From: an uncultured Thiotrichaceae bacterium
GTDB taxonomy: Bacteria > Pseudomonadota > Gammaproteobacteria > Thiotrichales > Thiotrichaceae
Length of the DNA: 7,615 nucleotides
Assembly (NCBI GenBank): GCA_938038645.1
Contig: CALHTA010000031.1
Coordinates: 1 to 7,615, forward strand
Direction: 5' to 3'
Shown: piece by piece, positions 1-6,576 of the stretch
How positions within the stretch are numbered: the first letter of the stretch is position 1
Layout: every line of letters begins with the position of its first letter
The notes under the pieces: model-generated
Databases searched by the model: none
What the model was told of the DNA's origin: nothing
The model's input: only the letters and a program-made list of their open reading frames with translations
Program-made: the position numbers and the translations under genes

Positions 1-176
1 GATTGGTTGCCGCGAGTGTGTTTCATGATGACTTCTAGAAGAGGGCGTTCAACCTCGTCCACAACTTGTCTATATAAGTTTGTCGCGTCATGATCGCCTA
101 AAAGAGCAAGATAATCAGAAACTGCTTGATCTGTGGCCTCAGATAGGGAGTCTGCATTTAATGGTGTATTTGTCAT
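1..176 (-). CDS. fis: Fis nucleoid-associated DNA-binding protein, N-terminal part (cut by window edge)
   Basis: Fis is a small dimeric nucleoid protein that bends DNA and activates rRNA and other growth-rate-dependent promoters. The window holds the start codon and 58 codons; the C-terminal helix-turn-helix lies beyond position 1. Visible residues align with the E. coli protein: a variable N-terminal arm, then LYRQVVDEVERPLLEVIMKH and TRGNQ, matching the [25 protein letters not shown] stretch of E. coli Fis that forms the dimer-core helices. The start is fixed because the frame meets a TGA (180-182) two codons upstream. The N-terminus is shorter than in E. coli, as in many non-enteric homologues. 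A modest AGGT ribosome-binding site precedes the ATG. It follows the dusB relic by 45 nt, in the classic dusB-fis arrangement, so it is probably transcribed from the accB promoter, a nearer internal one, or both. Confidence 0.93.
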   Translation of the reverse strand, partial: MTNTPLNADSLSEATDQAVSDYLALLGDHDATNLYRQVVDEVERPLLEVIMKHTRGNQ

Positions 177-221
177 TGTTCACGTGACCTATGTATTATT
201 GTATGGGTTTGTGTTTTCACG

Positions 222-848
222 TCACTTCAAAATCTGAGAAGCAGCAAGTTTAGCGCCAATTCCTACAAATAATGCATCCTTGAAGAGCAGGAGTTGGTCA
301 CCGGGGGTTTTACAGCTTAGTATATTCTGCTTAACATAAGCTTGAGTTGACATGTGTAATAAATACCAGTTGATCACTTTACAAACAAAGCACCGCCGAT
401 TATTGGTTGAAACAACCAGATGATCTGTTGAAGAGATGCGTAAAATTTGATTCTCTTCATCGTGGCTGATTGCCATACTTTTTTTGTAATGATTTGTAAT
501 CTTGCTGGTAGGTTGCATTCCAAATAGCTGTTTTTTGAGCTCAGCAAATATCCATGGGCGTCCAAAGAGACCACATCCGATCAAGATTGCATCGACTATA
601 GTATAGTCTAATGTTAATGCTTCTGTTTCCTCAAGAGCATTATTAATAGTTGCTATATCAGAAACATAATCAGGCGTATTCGCGTGCGCCATTGTCGCAT
701 GTTTAGCAAATGAGCGATACTTATGTGTTTTCATATCCCATCCGGTGCGATATTTATTTGTTACAGCTACAGCAAAAACTTCGACTGCTGCTTTTGTTCT
801 TAGTTCCATCTTAATTTTATCTTTTAATAATGCTGATACAACTGTTTT
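222..848 (-). pseudogene. dusB: Truncated, degraded tRNA-dihydrouridine synthase B (dusB relic)
   Basis: An intact DusB (about 320 residues) is an FMN enzyme that reduces uridines in tRNA to dihydrouridine. Only its C-terminal half is recognisable here. Visible matches are VAVTNKYRTGWD (family VPVTLKIRTGWD), LDYTIVDAILIG followed by GRPWIF (family LDYTGADALMIG...GRPWIF), and VINWYL (family HVxWYL) near the C-terminus. The first ~110 residues, with the catalytic Cys motif GCPAKKV, are absent; only 66 nt separate this ORF from the upstream gene. Homology starts upstream of the apparent ATG at 809: SALLKD at 819-836 matches SALLxD of DusB, and the frame then hits TAA at 849-851. About 24 residues are missing between RTGW and LDYT, including the IPVIANGDI strand and a clear HGRTR loop. 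The phosphate-binding Arg of IGRG is Cys. The frame is otherwise open to TGA at 222-224. It could still be translated, but a working synthase is very unlikely. Confidence 0.85.
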
Positions 849-875
849 TTACTGTCAGCGATATCTTTATATTTT

Positions 876-1562
876 TTAGAGAAAAGAAAATTGAAAATGT
901 TTTGCCTTATTCCCAGGTGGGTCTTGAATTTTAAGTCTAATTGAGACGGGTTGGTTGCCTTGGAGCATTGCTCCAGATTCATATTGCTCAAGATATTCAT
1001 GTGGCCTGAAGCGTCTTAATGCAATGGTGTTGTTCAGTCTGTCCAGCAGTCGAGCTTCAAGGTATGGGTAGGGCTGGGACTCATTTGTGAAGCTCTGAAT
1101 AGATGCAGTAATGATTAAGGCATTGGGTTGGCTTGGATGTGAAAAGACATTTTTGCTTAATATTTTAACTTTTTCTGGTTGACGTAATTGGTTGAACCAT
1201 ACATCTCTGCTGAGCCAAATTTGGGCAGCCAAGGCAACACACAATGCCAGTATAATTAGGGTAGCCCAAAGATTATTATTGCTGTCTGAATCTACCGACT
1301 TAGGCTGTTTTTCCTTCTGTTTAATAGCTTCTTTAATTGGGTTTTGGGTCGAAGCGGTAAAGCTGCTTTTTTGTTTTTTATTCAAAGATTCAAATGAAAT
1401 TTTCTCACTAGGGTCGGCATGATTAGGAAGTTTGGTAGATAAGCTGTCCATTGCATTAAACACGCCCGCACACTCACCGCACCTCAATTTTCCTTGAGCT
1501 GCGGTAAGTTCTTTCATTGTTACGCGAAAAACTGCGCTACAGTGACTGCACCTAGTATACAT
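876..1562 (-). CDS. Zinc-ribbon, single-TM DUF3426-family protein
   Basis: This 228-residue protein has the MJ0042-type zinc ribbon at its N-terminus, with C5-x2-C8 and C28-x2-C31 as the four metal ligands (MYTRCSHC and LRCGECAGVF). A polar, Lys/Ser-rich linker (about 42-96) leads to one hydrophobic helix at about 98-117 (LWATLIILALCVALAAQIWL). The rest (about 130-228) resembles the DUF3426 domain: IQSFTNESQPYPYLEARLLD, then RRFRPHEYL and a closing KHFQFSF strand. The predicted topology is a cytoplasmic zinc ribbon with the C-terminal domain in the periplasm. The biochemical role of the family is not established. Its place between prmA and dusB-fis is conserved in several gammaproteobacteria such as Pseudomonas. 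The start lies 9 nt after the prmA stop with only a weak GTAGAAA ribosome-binding site, which suggests translational coupling to prmA. All four Cys are present and the length is normal. Confidence 0.88.
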   Translation of the reverse strand: MYTRCSHCSAVFRVTMKELTAAQGKLRCGECAGVFNAMDSLSTKLPNHADPSEKISFESLNKKQKSSFTASTQNPIKEAIKQKEKQPKSVDSDSNNNLWATLIILALCVALAAQIWLSRDVWFNQLRQPEKVKILSKNVFSHPSQPNALIITASIQSFTNESQPYPYLEARLLDRLNNTIALRRFRPHEYLEQYESGAMLQGNQPVSIRLKIQDPPGNKAKHFQFSFL

Positions 1563-1571
1563 TTGTAATTT

Positions 1572-2465
1572 CTACTGCGTTTTATTTACTATTCCGGTCA
1601 TTCTAACCCAGTCACCTGATGTGGCAAACTGAATATCATGACAGTAATTTTGGTAGACTTCTTCAAGCATGGCTTGTTGTTCCTTTAGGACTCCAGACAG
1701 CACTATTTGCCCACCGGGCTTTGTGCTAGCACATAGCTTAGGCGCTAATGAAACTAGGGGACCACACAATATATTTGCGAGCATCAAATCTACTTTTAGC
1801 GTGGGCATGTCATCTGGAAAGCAAGAGCGTATTTTCTCCGCTGGAATTCCGTTATTTAATTGATTATTGAGGGTTGCTGTTAAGGCTTGCTGATCAATAT
1901 CAGTGGCGGTAACTTCTTTAGCGCCTAACTTTATAGCTGCAATAGCTAAGACTCCACTTCCGCATCCATAATCAATGACTGATTGATTCACTGGTGGGTT
2001 ACTGTCCAGCCATTCTAAGCACAATGCGGTGGTAGGGTGTGTACCGGTTCCAAATGCAAGGCCTGGGTCTAATTTTATAACTACACTGTCATCATTGGGT
2101 GCTTCTGACCAGCTCGGGTAAATCCAAAGGTTCTGTCCAAATTTCATGGGGTGGAAATCATCCATCCAAACTCTTTCCCATTGCTGATCTTTGAGGTTTT
2201 CTTGTCGGATGTGACTAATTTGCCAGTTTTCTTTGTTGTCAGTGAGTAACTTTTTGAGCGCTTCTAGTTCTGTTTGCTGATCTTCTCTGAAAAGCAGCGT
2301 AAAGATAATTTCGTCCCACAGCGGCGTTTCATTTGGTAGCGGTTCAAGTACTGGAACATCGGCTGCATCACTCAGTGTAATTGAAACTGCCCCCAGATTT
2401 TCAGCCCCCTCACTGATTTCAGATTCGAAGGCTTTCGTTGACTGGCAAATTAGTTGTAACCACAT
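1572..2465 (-). CDS. prmA: Ribosomal protein L11 methyltransferase PrmA
   Basis: PrmA is a cytoplasmic SAM-dependent enzyme that trimethylates Lys and N-terminal amino groups of ribosomal protein L11. The 297 residues match the family length (293 in E. coli). The N-terminal L11-recognition domain shows the typical GAVSITLSD and EPLPNETPLW stretches (25-50), then WERVWMDDFHPMKFG (96-110). The catalytic domain has LDPGLAFGTGTHPTT (132-146), SAM motif I VIDYGCGSGVLAIAA (163-177), the acidic TATDID loop (186-191) and ANILCGPL (230-237), equivalent to NILAGPL of E. coli; Ala to Cys here is a mild oddity. It ends with WVRMTGIVNK, like WCRITGRKN of E. coli. The start is 3 nt past the accC stop, and its AGGA ribosome-binding site lies inside the last accC codons, so translation is probably coupled. 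PrmA is dispensable for growth in E. coli. Confidence 0.97.
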   Translation of the reverse strand: MWLQLICQSTKAFESEISEGAENLGAVSITLSDAADVPVLEPLPNETPLWDEIIFTLLFREDQQTELEALKKLLTDNKENWQISHIRQENLKDQQWERVWMDDFHPMKFGQNLWIYPSWSEAPNDDSVVIKLDPGLAFGTGTHPTTALCLEWLDSNPPVNQSVIDYGCGSGVLAIAAIKLGAKEVTATDIDQQALTATLNNQLNNGIPAEKIRSCFPDDMPTLKVDLMLANILCGPLVSLAPKLCASTKPGGQIVLSGVLKEQQAMLEEVYQNYCHDIQFATSGDWVRMTGIVNKTQ

Positions 2466-2468
2466 CGT

Positions 2469-3809
2469 TTAGAGTCCTAGTTTCTTTTCTAGGTAATGGA
2501 TATTGGCTCCACCTTCAACGAAGGCTTCATCTTTAAGTATGCGTCTTTGTAGCGGAATATTGGTTTTAATTCCCTCAATGACCATCTCTTCAAGTGCGCC
2601 TTGCATACGCTTAATTGCGCTAGGCCGGTCTTCAGCATGGACAATAAGCTTGCCAATCATTGAATCGTAGTACGGTGGTACGGTATACCCGCCATAAACA
2701 TGAGAATCCACCCGCACACCTAAACCACCGGGCAGGTGGAAGCGCTCAACTTTTCCTGGTGAGGGTCTAAAGTTATCAGGGTCTTCTGCATTGATCCTGC
2801 ATTCAATAGAGTGACCTTTAGGGTTGATGTCTTCTTGTTTAATCTGCAGCACTTCACCTGAAGCAACTAGCAATTGCTGTTTAACCAAGTCAATGCCTGT
2901 TATTAATTCCGAAACAGGGTGTTCAACTTGGAGTCTTGTGTTCATCTCAATAAAATAAAACTCTTCGTTTTCATACAAAAACTCAAAAGTTCCTGCTCCT
3001 CTGTAACCAATATCTCTGCAGGCTTTAGTAAGGATATCGCCCATGCGTTTTCTTTGTTCTGGAGTAATTCCAGGAGCAGGGGCTTCTTCAACTACTTTCT
3101 GGTTGCGGCGTTGCATCGAACAATCACGTTCGCAAAGATGAATAGCGTTACCATGTGAGTCGGCAAGTACTTGGAACTCAATATGACGAGGCGTTTGTAA
3201 ATACTTTTCCATGTAGACAACATCGTTACCAAAAGCACCTCGCGCTTCAGTCTTAGTCAACACTATTGACTCGAGGAGCTCCTCACTGCTGTTCACCACT
3301 CGCATTCCACGGCCACCACCACCGCCGGTAGCTTTGATAATTACTGGATAGCCGATCTTTTCAGCCATCGCTAAGGCTTCAGGTCCATCATCTGGAATAG
3401 CGCCACCTGAGCCAGGAACGCAAGGAACATTGGTCTTAATCATGGCTTCTTTAGCAGAAATTTTATCGCCCATTAAGCGAATTGTTTCCGCACGAGGGCC
3501 AACAAAAATAAAACCACTTGACTCAACTCGCTCAGCGAAGTCGGCATTCTCAGATAAAAATCCATAACCAGGGTGGATAGCATCCGCATCGGTTACTTCA
3601 GCGGCACTAATAATTGCTGGGATATTTAAATAACTTTCTGTGGAAGAGGCTGGCCCGATACAAACAGACTCATCGGCGAGTCTTACATGCTTCAAGTCTC
3701 GATCTGCTGATGAATGTACGGCTACTGTTCGGATGCCCATTTCACGACAGGCGCGTAAAATGCGAAGTGCAATTTCGCCCCGGTTTGCTATTAAGAGTTT
3801 CTTAATCAT
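2469..3809 (-). CDS. accC: Acetyl-CoA carboxylase, biotin carboxylase subunit AccC
   Basis: AccC carboxylates the biotin on AccB using ATP and bicarbonate, the first half-reaction of malonyl-CoA formation for fatty-acid synthesis. The 446 residues are close to E. coli AccC (449), and the active-site numbering coincides. K116 (MGDK) and K159 (IIKA) bind ATP; the glycine-rich lid is [10 protein letters not shown] (161-170); K238 lies in [14 protein letters not shown]276 and E288 bind metal (FEFL, FIEMN); N290, R292 and E296 are in [11 protein letters not shown]338 is in ECRINAEDP. The N-terminal [16 protein letters not shown] is the canonical biotin carboxylase start, preceded by a GGGAG ribosome-binding site in the 12-nt gap after accB. 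All key residues are intact, so the enzyme should be functional. It acts with AccB and the AccA/AccD carboxyltransferase, which are not in the window. Confidence 0.99.
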   Translation of the reverse strand: MIKKLLIANRGEIALRILRACREMGIRTVAVHSSADRDLKHVRLADESVCIGPASSTESYLNIPAIISAAEVTDADAIHPGYGFLSENADFAERVESSGFIFVGPRAETIRLMGDKISAKEAMIKTNVPCVPGSGGAIPDDGPEALAMAEKIGYPVIIKATGGGGGRGMRVVNSSEELLESIVLTKTEARGAFGNDVVYMEKYLQTPRHIEFQVLADSHGNAIHLCERDCSMQRRNQKVVEEAPAPGITPEQRKRMGDILTKACRDIGYRGAGTFEFLYENEEFYFIEMNTRLQVEHPVSELITGIDLVKQQLLVASGEVLQIKQEDINPKGHSIECRINAEDPDNFRPSPGKVERFHLPGGLGVRVDSHVYGGYTVPPYYDSMIGKLIVHAEDRPSAIKRMQGALEEMVIEGIKTNIPLQRRILKDEAFVEGGANIHYLEKKLGL

Positions 3810-3821
3810 GGTAGCTCCCGA

Positions 3822-4271
3822 TTATTCTACAACGAACAAAGGTTGGCCAAATTCAACAGGCTGCTCATTTTCGACAAGTACTTTAGTAATTGTTCCTGCC
3901 TTATCCGATTCGATTTGATTTAGCATTTTCATCGCTTCGATAATGCAAAGAACATCTCCAACGGCAACAGTCTGACCTATTTCAACAAATGACTTGGAAG
4001 TAGGTGATGATGCACGATAAAACGTTCCAACCATTGGTGATTCAATCACTTCACCCGTTTGCGCTGGTGGAGCAGCTGTTTCTGCTACCGCTGAAGCAGA
4101 AACGGGTGCAGGTATTGCTTGAGGTGCTGCGGGAGCTGCAACATAGTTTGTTGTGGACACTGAGCTGCTCCTAGAGATTCTGACAGACTCTTCGCCTTCT
4201 TTTATTTCAATTTCTGCAATATCACTGCTATTAATTAACTCAATCAATGTTTTTATTTTTCGAACATCCAT
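3822..4271 (-). CDS. accB: Acetyl-CoA carboxylase, biotin carboxyl carrier protein AccB (BCCP)
   Basis: AccB carries CO2 on a lysine-bound biotin between AccC and the AccA/AccD carboxyltransferase. The 149 residues (156 in E. coli) have the usual three parts: an N-terminal [23 protein letters not shown] segment that assembles with AccC, a flexible Ala/Pro linker (about 36-72), and the C-terminal biotinyl domain (75-149). The biotin attachment motif is EAMKM with K115 as the acceptor, and the protruding thumb loop of acetyl-CoA carboxylase BCCPs is visible as [15 protein letters not shown] (86-100). The start is supported by the canonical MDVRKIK and an AGGGG ribosome-binding site 8 nt upstream. 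It is the first gene of the cluster and follows a long AT-rich leader. In E. coli the accBC operon is autoregulated by BCCP; whether that holds here cannot be read from the sequence. Confidence 0.98.
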   Translation of the reverse strand: MDVRKIKTLIELINSSDIAEIEIKEGEESVRISRSSSVSTTNYVAAPAAPQAIPAPVSASAVAETAAPPAQTGEVIESPMVGTFYRASSPTSKSFVEIGQTVAVGDVLCIIEAMKMLNQIESDKAGTITKVLVENEQPVEFGQPLFVVE

Positions 4272-4583
4272 TATAGAAACCCCTGAAATAGTTTAAAAAC
4301 GCCACCGATTCAAATATTTCGAATTAATGACATGCTGATAACGGGTAGTATAAACCCTAAACATCCCATTGGGATTCAATAATTTCAAAAAAATGCAGAA
4401 AAAATAGAATTTTTCAGAAGTTAGCGTTATTTAGATGGTATTTAGCTAATTTAAATAGAAATTGTTGCTCGAAATTTTGGGTGGAACCTACCCTGAGTGA
4501 ACGAATTGAAATGTTTTGGAAATGGAGGATGAGTTTCTTTAGAAGCATTTAAACTTCTGGAGTAGTGGGATAGCTATAGTCAT
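4272..4583 (-). other. Non-coding promoter/leader region of the accB operon
   Basis: This stretch of about 310 nt contains no ORF with coding character. It is AT-rich, with A/T tracts around 4381-4470 on either side of the presumed core promoter. It must carry the promoter for accB, because an intrinsic terminator closes the upstream gene just beyond its far end. The part next to accB (4277-4290) holds the AGGGG ribosome-binding site. In many gammaproteobacteria aroQ sits directly upstream of accB; no trace of it is seen here. Confidence 0.7.
4347..4375 (-). promoter_or_regulatory. Candidate accB promoter: TATACT with an adjoining palindrome
   Basis: On the minus strand a good -10-like hexamer, TATACT, occupies 4352-4347, about 75 nt before the accB start. 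No TTGACA-like -35 sits 16-18 nt upstream. That place is instead filled by a perfect palindrome, ATCCCA-A-TGGGAT (4375-4363). A-rich DNA lies further upstream and could act as an UP element. This layout would fit a promoter dependent on, or repressed by, a factor bound at the palindrome. Only the -10 box and the palindrome are seen; the function is inferred, and palindromes of this size also arise by chance. Confidence 0.35.
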
Positions 4584-4611
4584 AAAAAAGGCTTGCACAA
4601 TGGCAAGCCTT
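4584..4611 (-). terminator. Rho-independent terminator after the peptidoglycan-binding lipoprotein gene
   Basis: Read on the minus strand, AAGGCTTGC and GCAAGCCTT form a perfect 9-bp stem around a 6-nt loop (CATTGT), followed directly by a run of T (six counting the two at the foot of the stem). It begins 22 nt after the TGA stop of the lipoprotein gene. It separates that gene from the accB operon, so accB must have its own promoter. There is no A-run on the other side of the stem, so it is one-directional. Confidence 0.93.
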
Positions 4612-4633
4612 AGTGTGTTTCAAGGATTTATGA

Positions 4634-6547
4634 TCAGTTTATTAAATTGAGAGCGCTTAATGTGTCTCGGTTTAATGTACCTGTTTTCAAACCTTTTGTT
4701 TCTTGGAACGCAGTCAATGCCTTCACTGTGGTTGGCCCTAACTTACCATCTACAGGTCCAGGGTTAAATCCACGCTGAAGTAACGCTTTTTGAATTCGAA
4801 ATACTGCATTCGCTCTTGTTAACGGAGTATTATCGTTACCTGCACTCGCGGCTTGCTTTGCAGCAATAGGCGCTTTAGGTTGAATTCTAGGCTTAGGCGT
4901 ATGCATCACTTGCTTAACGTTCGCCTGATAGTTTGTCTTTGCAGCAACTCTTTGCTGCTGATAAGGACGGGCTTTTGGCTTCGCGTAAGAAGGTTTTGGT
5001 GCATTTTGAGTGCGCATTTGTGCAGATTTACGTTGAGCTAACAGGTTAGCTTGGTGCTGTGCCATACGCTTTTGTTTGGCAAGTTGCACCTGACGCAAAC
5101 GAGCTTGTTGAGCTACCTTACGTTGCTGAGCAAGTTTGGCTAAACGCTGCTTCTCTCTAGCTGCATGTTGAGCACGACGTTGCTGGTTTGCTCGAAGTTG
5201 CGCATTGGCATTATGAGATGCATTTTGATGCTGCTGTCGAGCGCCAGAATTATGTCCTGCTCTTTTACGTGCAGCTTCCTGCTGCAACCATTGTCTATGA
5301 AGTTGTTGCTGCTGATTTTTATACTGAGCAGCTAACTGACGTTGTTCATTAGATACTCTTTTGCTGACAACGGGTTGAGTGCGTTGAACCGCTGCTCTGC
5401 CTTGAGCATTCGGAGCCTTACAAACTATTGGCTTCCACTCTTGCTTGGCACCACTAATTTGAACACGGTAAGTCTTATTAACAAATCTTGCAGGAGTCTT
5501 TATAGTTCTGAATACTGCAGGAGAAGCTAATTTCTTTTGCTTAATTGTGCGATAAACAGCAGGGACGTAGCGTTTCACACGTTGAGCAGGGCGAGCCACA
5601 ACTTTCTGAGTAACCGTGCGATACACCGCAGGTATCTTTACTCTGCAAAGTATCTCACCTGTCATGTTGTCAATTCGTGTAACAGGACCAGTCTTGCCTT
5701 TCTGCCATGCATAATGTGCAGGTTTAACTAAAACTTTCTTAGTAATATTTCTATAAACAGCAGGAATATATTCGTTTCGATGAGTCGCAGGTCTAGCTAA
5801 AACTTTCTTATTAACCCAAGTGTATTGTGGCCCACGAACTTTAACCCGCTTGTTTACCGCTGGGCTAACCTGAACACGTTTGACGTTGTTCTTAAATTTG
5901 GCTGGTGTGTTAACCTTGGCAAAGCACTGGCCTGGCTGAGCAGGCGGCATACCGATACCCTGATGCCTAACAACAGGCTTTTGTCGGGCAATGGGCTTTT
6001 GCGCTTTTTGCTCGTAATAAACGGGCTCTACATTGTCATCGTAATAAACTGGCTCTGCAGGCTTAGGCTCTTTATACATAAAGACCGCAGGAGTTTTATC
6101 TTTCATGGACTCAGGAAGAGGCACATAAATACGCTGTTCAGCCTGAACGTTGTGCGAGTGCTCACTGCTTTGAGCAACTGAATTATGAAGGTGAGATGTG
6201 TTTGGAACTACGGTATCTTGAATTTGAGAGTCTATAGAAGCAGCGCTCTGCTGTCCTCCCAATACTTGTTGTCCACCGGCTAATTGTTGTCCTCCAGCTG
6301 ATTGGCTTCCACCAACAAGCTGCTGCCCTCCCAGTATTTGTTGTCCGCCTGCAACTTGAGAACCGCCAGCTGATTGGCCGCCGCCAACGATCTGTTGACC
6401 CCCGCCACCTAGTATTTGTTGACCACCAGCAACTTGTGAACCGCCGGCTAACTGCTGACCGCCCCCTTGGAACTGCTGTTGACTACATCCGGTCATGAAG
6501 CCTGCTAGCAGGACGCTAGAAACCGATAATTTAATTGTTGTATTCAT
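4634..6547 (-). CDS. Repeat-rich lipoprotein with C-terminal peptidoglycan-binding domain
   Basis: This 637-residue protein is probably exported and lipid-anchored. MNTTIKLSVSSVLLAGFMTG (1-20) is a signal peptide ending in an MTGC lipobox with C21 as the anchor; Ser at +2 favours the outer membrane. Twelve GGxQxx hexapeptides follow (29-102), then a His/Ser-rich stretch and two PVYY motifs (103-200). Residues 208-376 are a Cys-bracketed array of repeats of the type PAVYRTVTQKVVARPA, closing with EWKPIVC; I recall similar arrays, ending in EWRxILC, ahead of peptidoglycan-binding domains in other gammaproteobacterial proteins. Residues about 390-565 are extremely rich in Gln, Ala, Arg and Lys. 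A PG_binding_1 domain ends the protein (577-635; RIQKALLQRGFNPGPVDGKLG, then TTVKALTAFQ). No catalytic domain is visible, so a structural link between membrane and wall is the likeliest role. An AAGGGGA ribosome-binding site supports the start. The gene is monocistronic: a 191-nt spacer lies before it and a terminator after it. Confidence 0.85.
   Translation of the reverse strand: MNTTIKLSVSSVLLAGFMTGCSQQQFQGGGQQLAGGSQVAGGQQILGGGGQQIVGGGQSAGGSQVAGGQQILGGQQLVGGSQSAGGQQLAGGQQVLGGQQSAASIDSQIQDTVVPNTSHLHNSVAQSSEHSHNVQAEQRIYVPLPESMKDKTPAVFMYKEPKPAEPVYYDDNVEPVYYEQKAQKPIARQKPVVRHQGIGMPPAQPGQCFAKVNTPAKFKNNVKRVQVSPAVNKRVKVRGPQYTWVNKKVLARPATHRNEYIPAVYRNITKKVLVKPAHYAWQKGKTGPVTRIDNMTGEILCRVKIPAVYRTVTQKVVARPAQRVKRYVPAVYRTIKQKKLASPAVFRTIKTPARFVNKTYRVQISGAKQEWKPIVCKAPNAQGRAAVQRTQPVVSKRVSNEQRQLAAQYKNQQQQLHRQWLQQEAARKRAGHNSGARQQHQNASHNANAQLRANQQRRAQHAAREKQRLAKLAQQRKVAQQARLRQVQLAKQKRMAQHQANLLAQRKSAQMRTQNAPKPSYAKPKARPYQQQRVAAKTNYQANVKQVMHTPKPRIQPKAPIAAKQAASAGNDNTPLTRANAVFRIQKALLQRGFNPGPVDGKLGPTTVKALTAFQETKGLKTGTLNRDTLSALNLIN
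5420..5926 (-). repeat. Cys-bracketed PAVYRT-type protein repeats within the lipoprotein gene
   Basis: These codons (residues 208-376) contain repeats of roughly 23 residues with the pattern P-A-[VK]-[YF]-[RK]-x-[IV]-x-x-[KR]-[VK]-x-V-x-P-A. Copies of the P-A-x-[YF] start fall at residues 215, 262, 306, 329, 343 and 352, and closing P-A pairs at 229, 253, 276 and 320. The array looks like two related blocks: C208 to W281 and C301 to W371, each opening with Cys a few residues before a P-A-x-[YF] unit and closing on an aromatic-W. They are joined by a linker containing GPVTRIDNMTGEI, and C376 ends the second block. The three Cys could form disulfides in the periplasm. Confidence 0.75.
6242..6463 (-). 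repeat. Twelve GGxQxx hexapeptide repeats (18-nt units) after the lipidation Cys
   Basis: Residues 29-102 consist of twelve hexapeptides beginning at 29, 35, 41, 49, 55, 61, 67, 73, 79, 85, 91 and 97, with a single extra GG at 47-48. Each has the form G-G-[QSG]-Q-[ILVS]-[ALV]. The GG pair and the Gln at position 4 are invariant in all twelve. The DNA copies of the unit GGQQIL/GGQQVL use different synonymous codons (Gly as GGC, GGT or GGA; Leu as CTG, CTA or TTG), so the array is not a recent slippage product and looks maintained at the protein level. Confidence 0.9.
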
Positions 6548-6576
6548 AGTGTTGGGATCCCCTTTTCACTGGGTTT

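Noticed and set aside
180..187. TCACGTGA palindrome between the ribosome-binding site and start of fis
   Set aside because: An 8-bp palindrome is expected many times in 7.6 kb by chance, and its position inside the translation start region does not suggest an operator.
374..574. A 66-codon minus-strand ORF in another frame inside the dusB relic
   Set aside because: It has no DusB-like motifs, so it is not a frameshifted continuation, and it is fully explained as a shadow of the main frame.
851..862. A short DSKK string in another frame before SALLKD, reminiscent of PAKK in the DusB catalytic motif
   Set aside because: Four residues, in a different frame and at the wrong distance from SALL, are too little to claim a surviving piece of the motif.
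3640..3918. A 92-codon plus-strand ORF spanning the accB-accC junction
   Set aside because: It lies antisense to two highly conserved genes and has no family resemblance.
4343..4493. Two GGGT-N7-ACCC elements (4343-4357 and 4479-4493) upstream of accB
   Set aside because: Four-base arms are too short to be significant, the centres differ, and the spacing of 136 nt gives no clear helical-phase argument.
5825..6181. A 118-codon plus-strand ORF opposite the lipoprotein gene
   Set aside because: It is an antisense shadow of the repeat-rich gene, without recognisable domain or good ribosome-binding site.
6242..6463. The lipoprotein repeat array as a CRISPR or phase-variable tandem repeat
   Set aside because: The units are coding, 18 nt long, without spacers, and differ at synonymous sites, so neither a CRISPR array nor a recently slipping tract fits.
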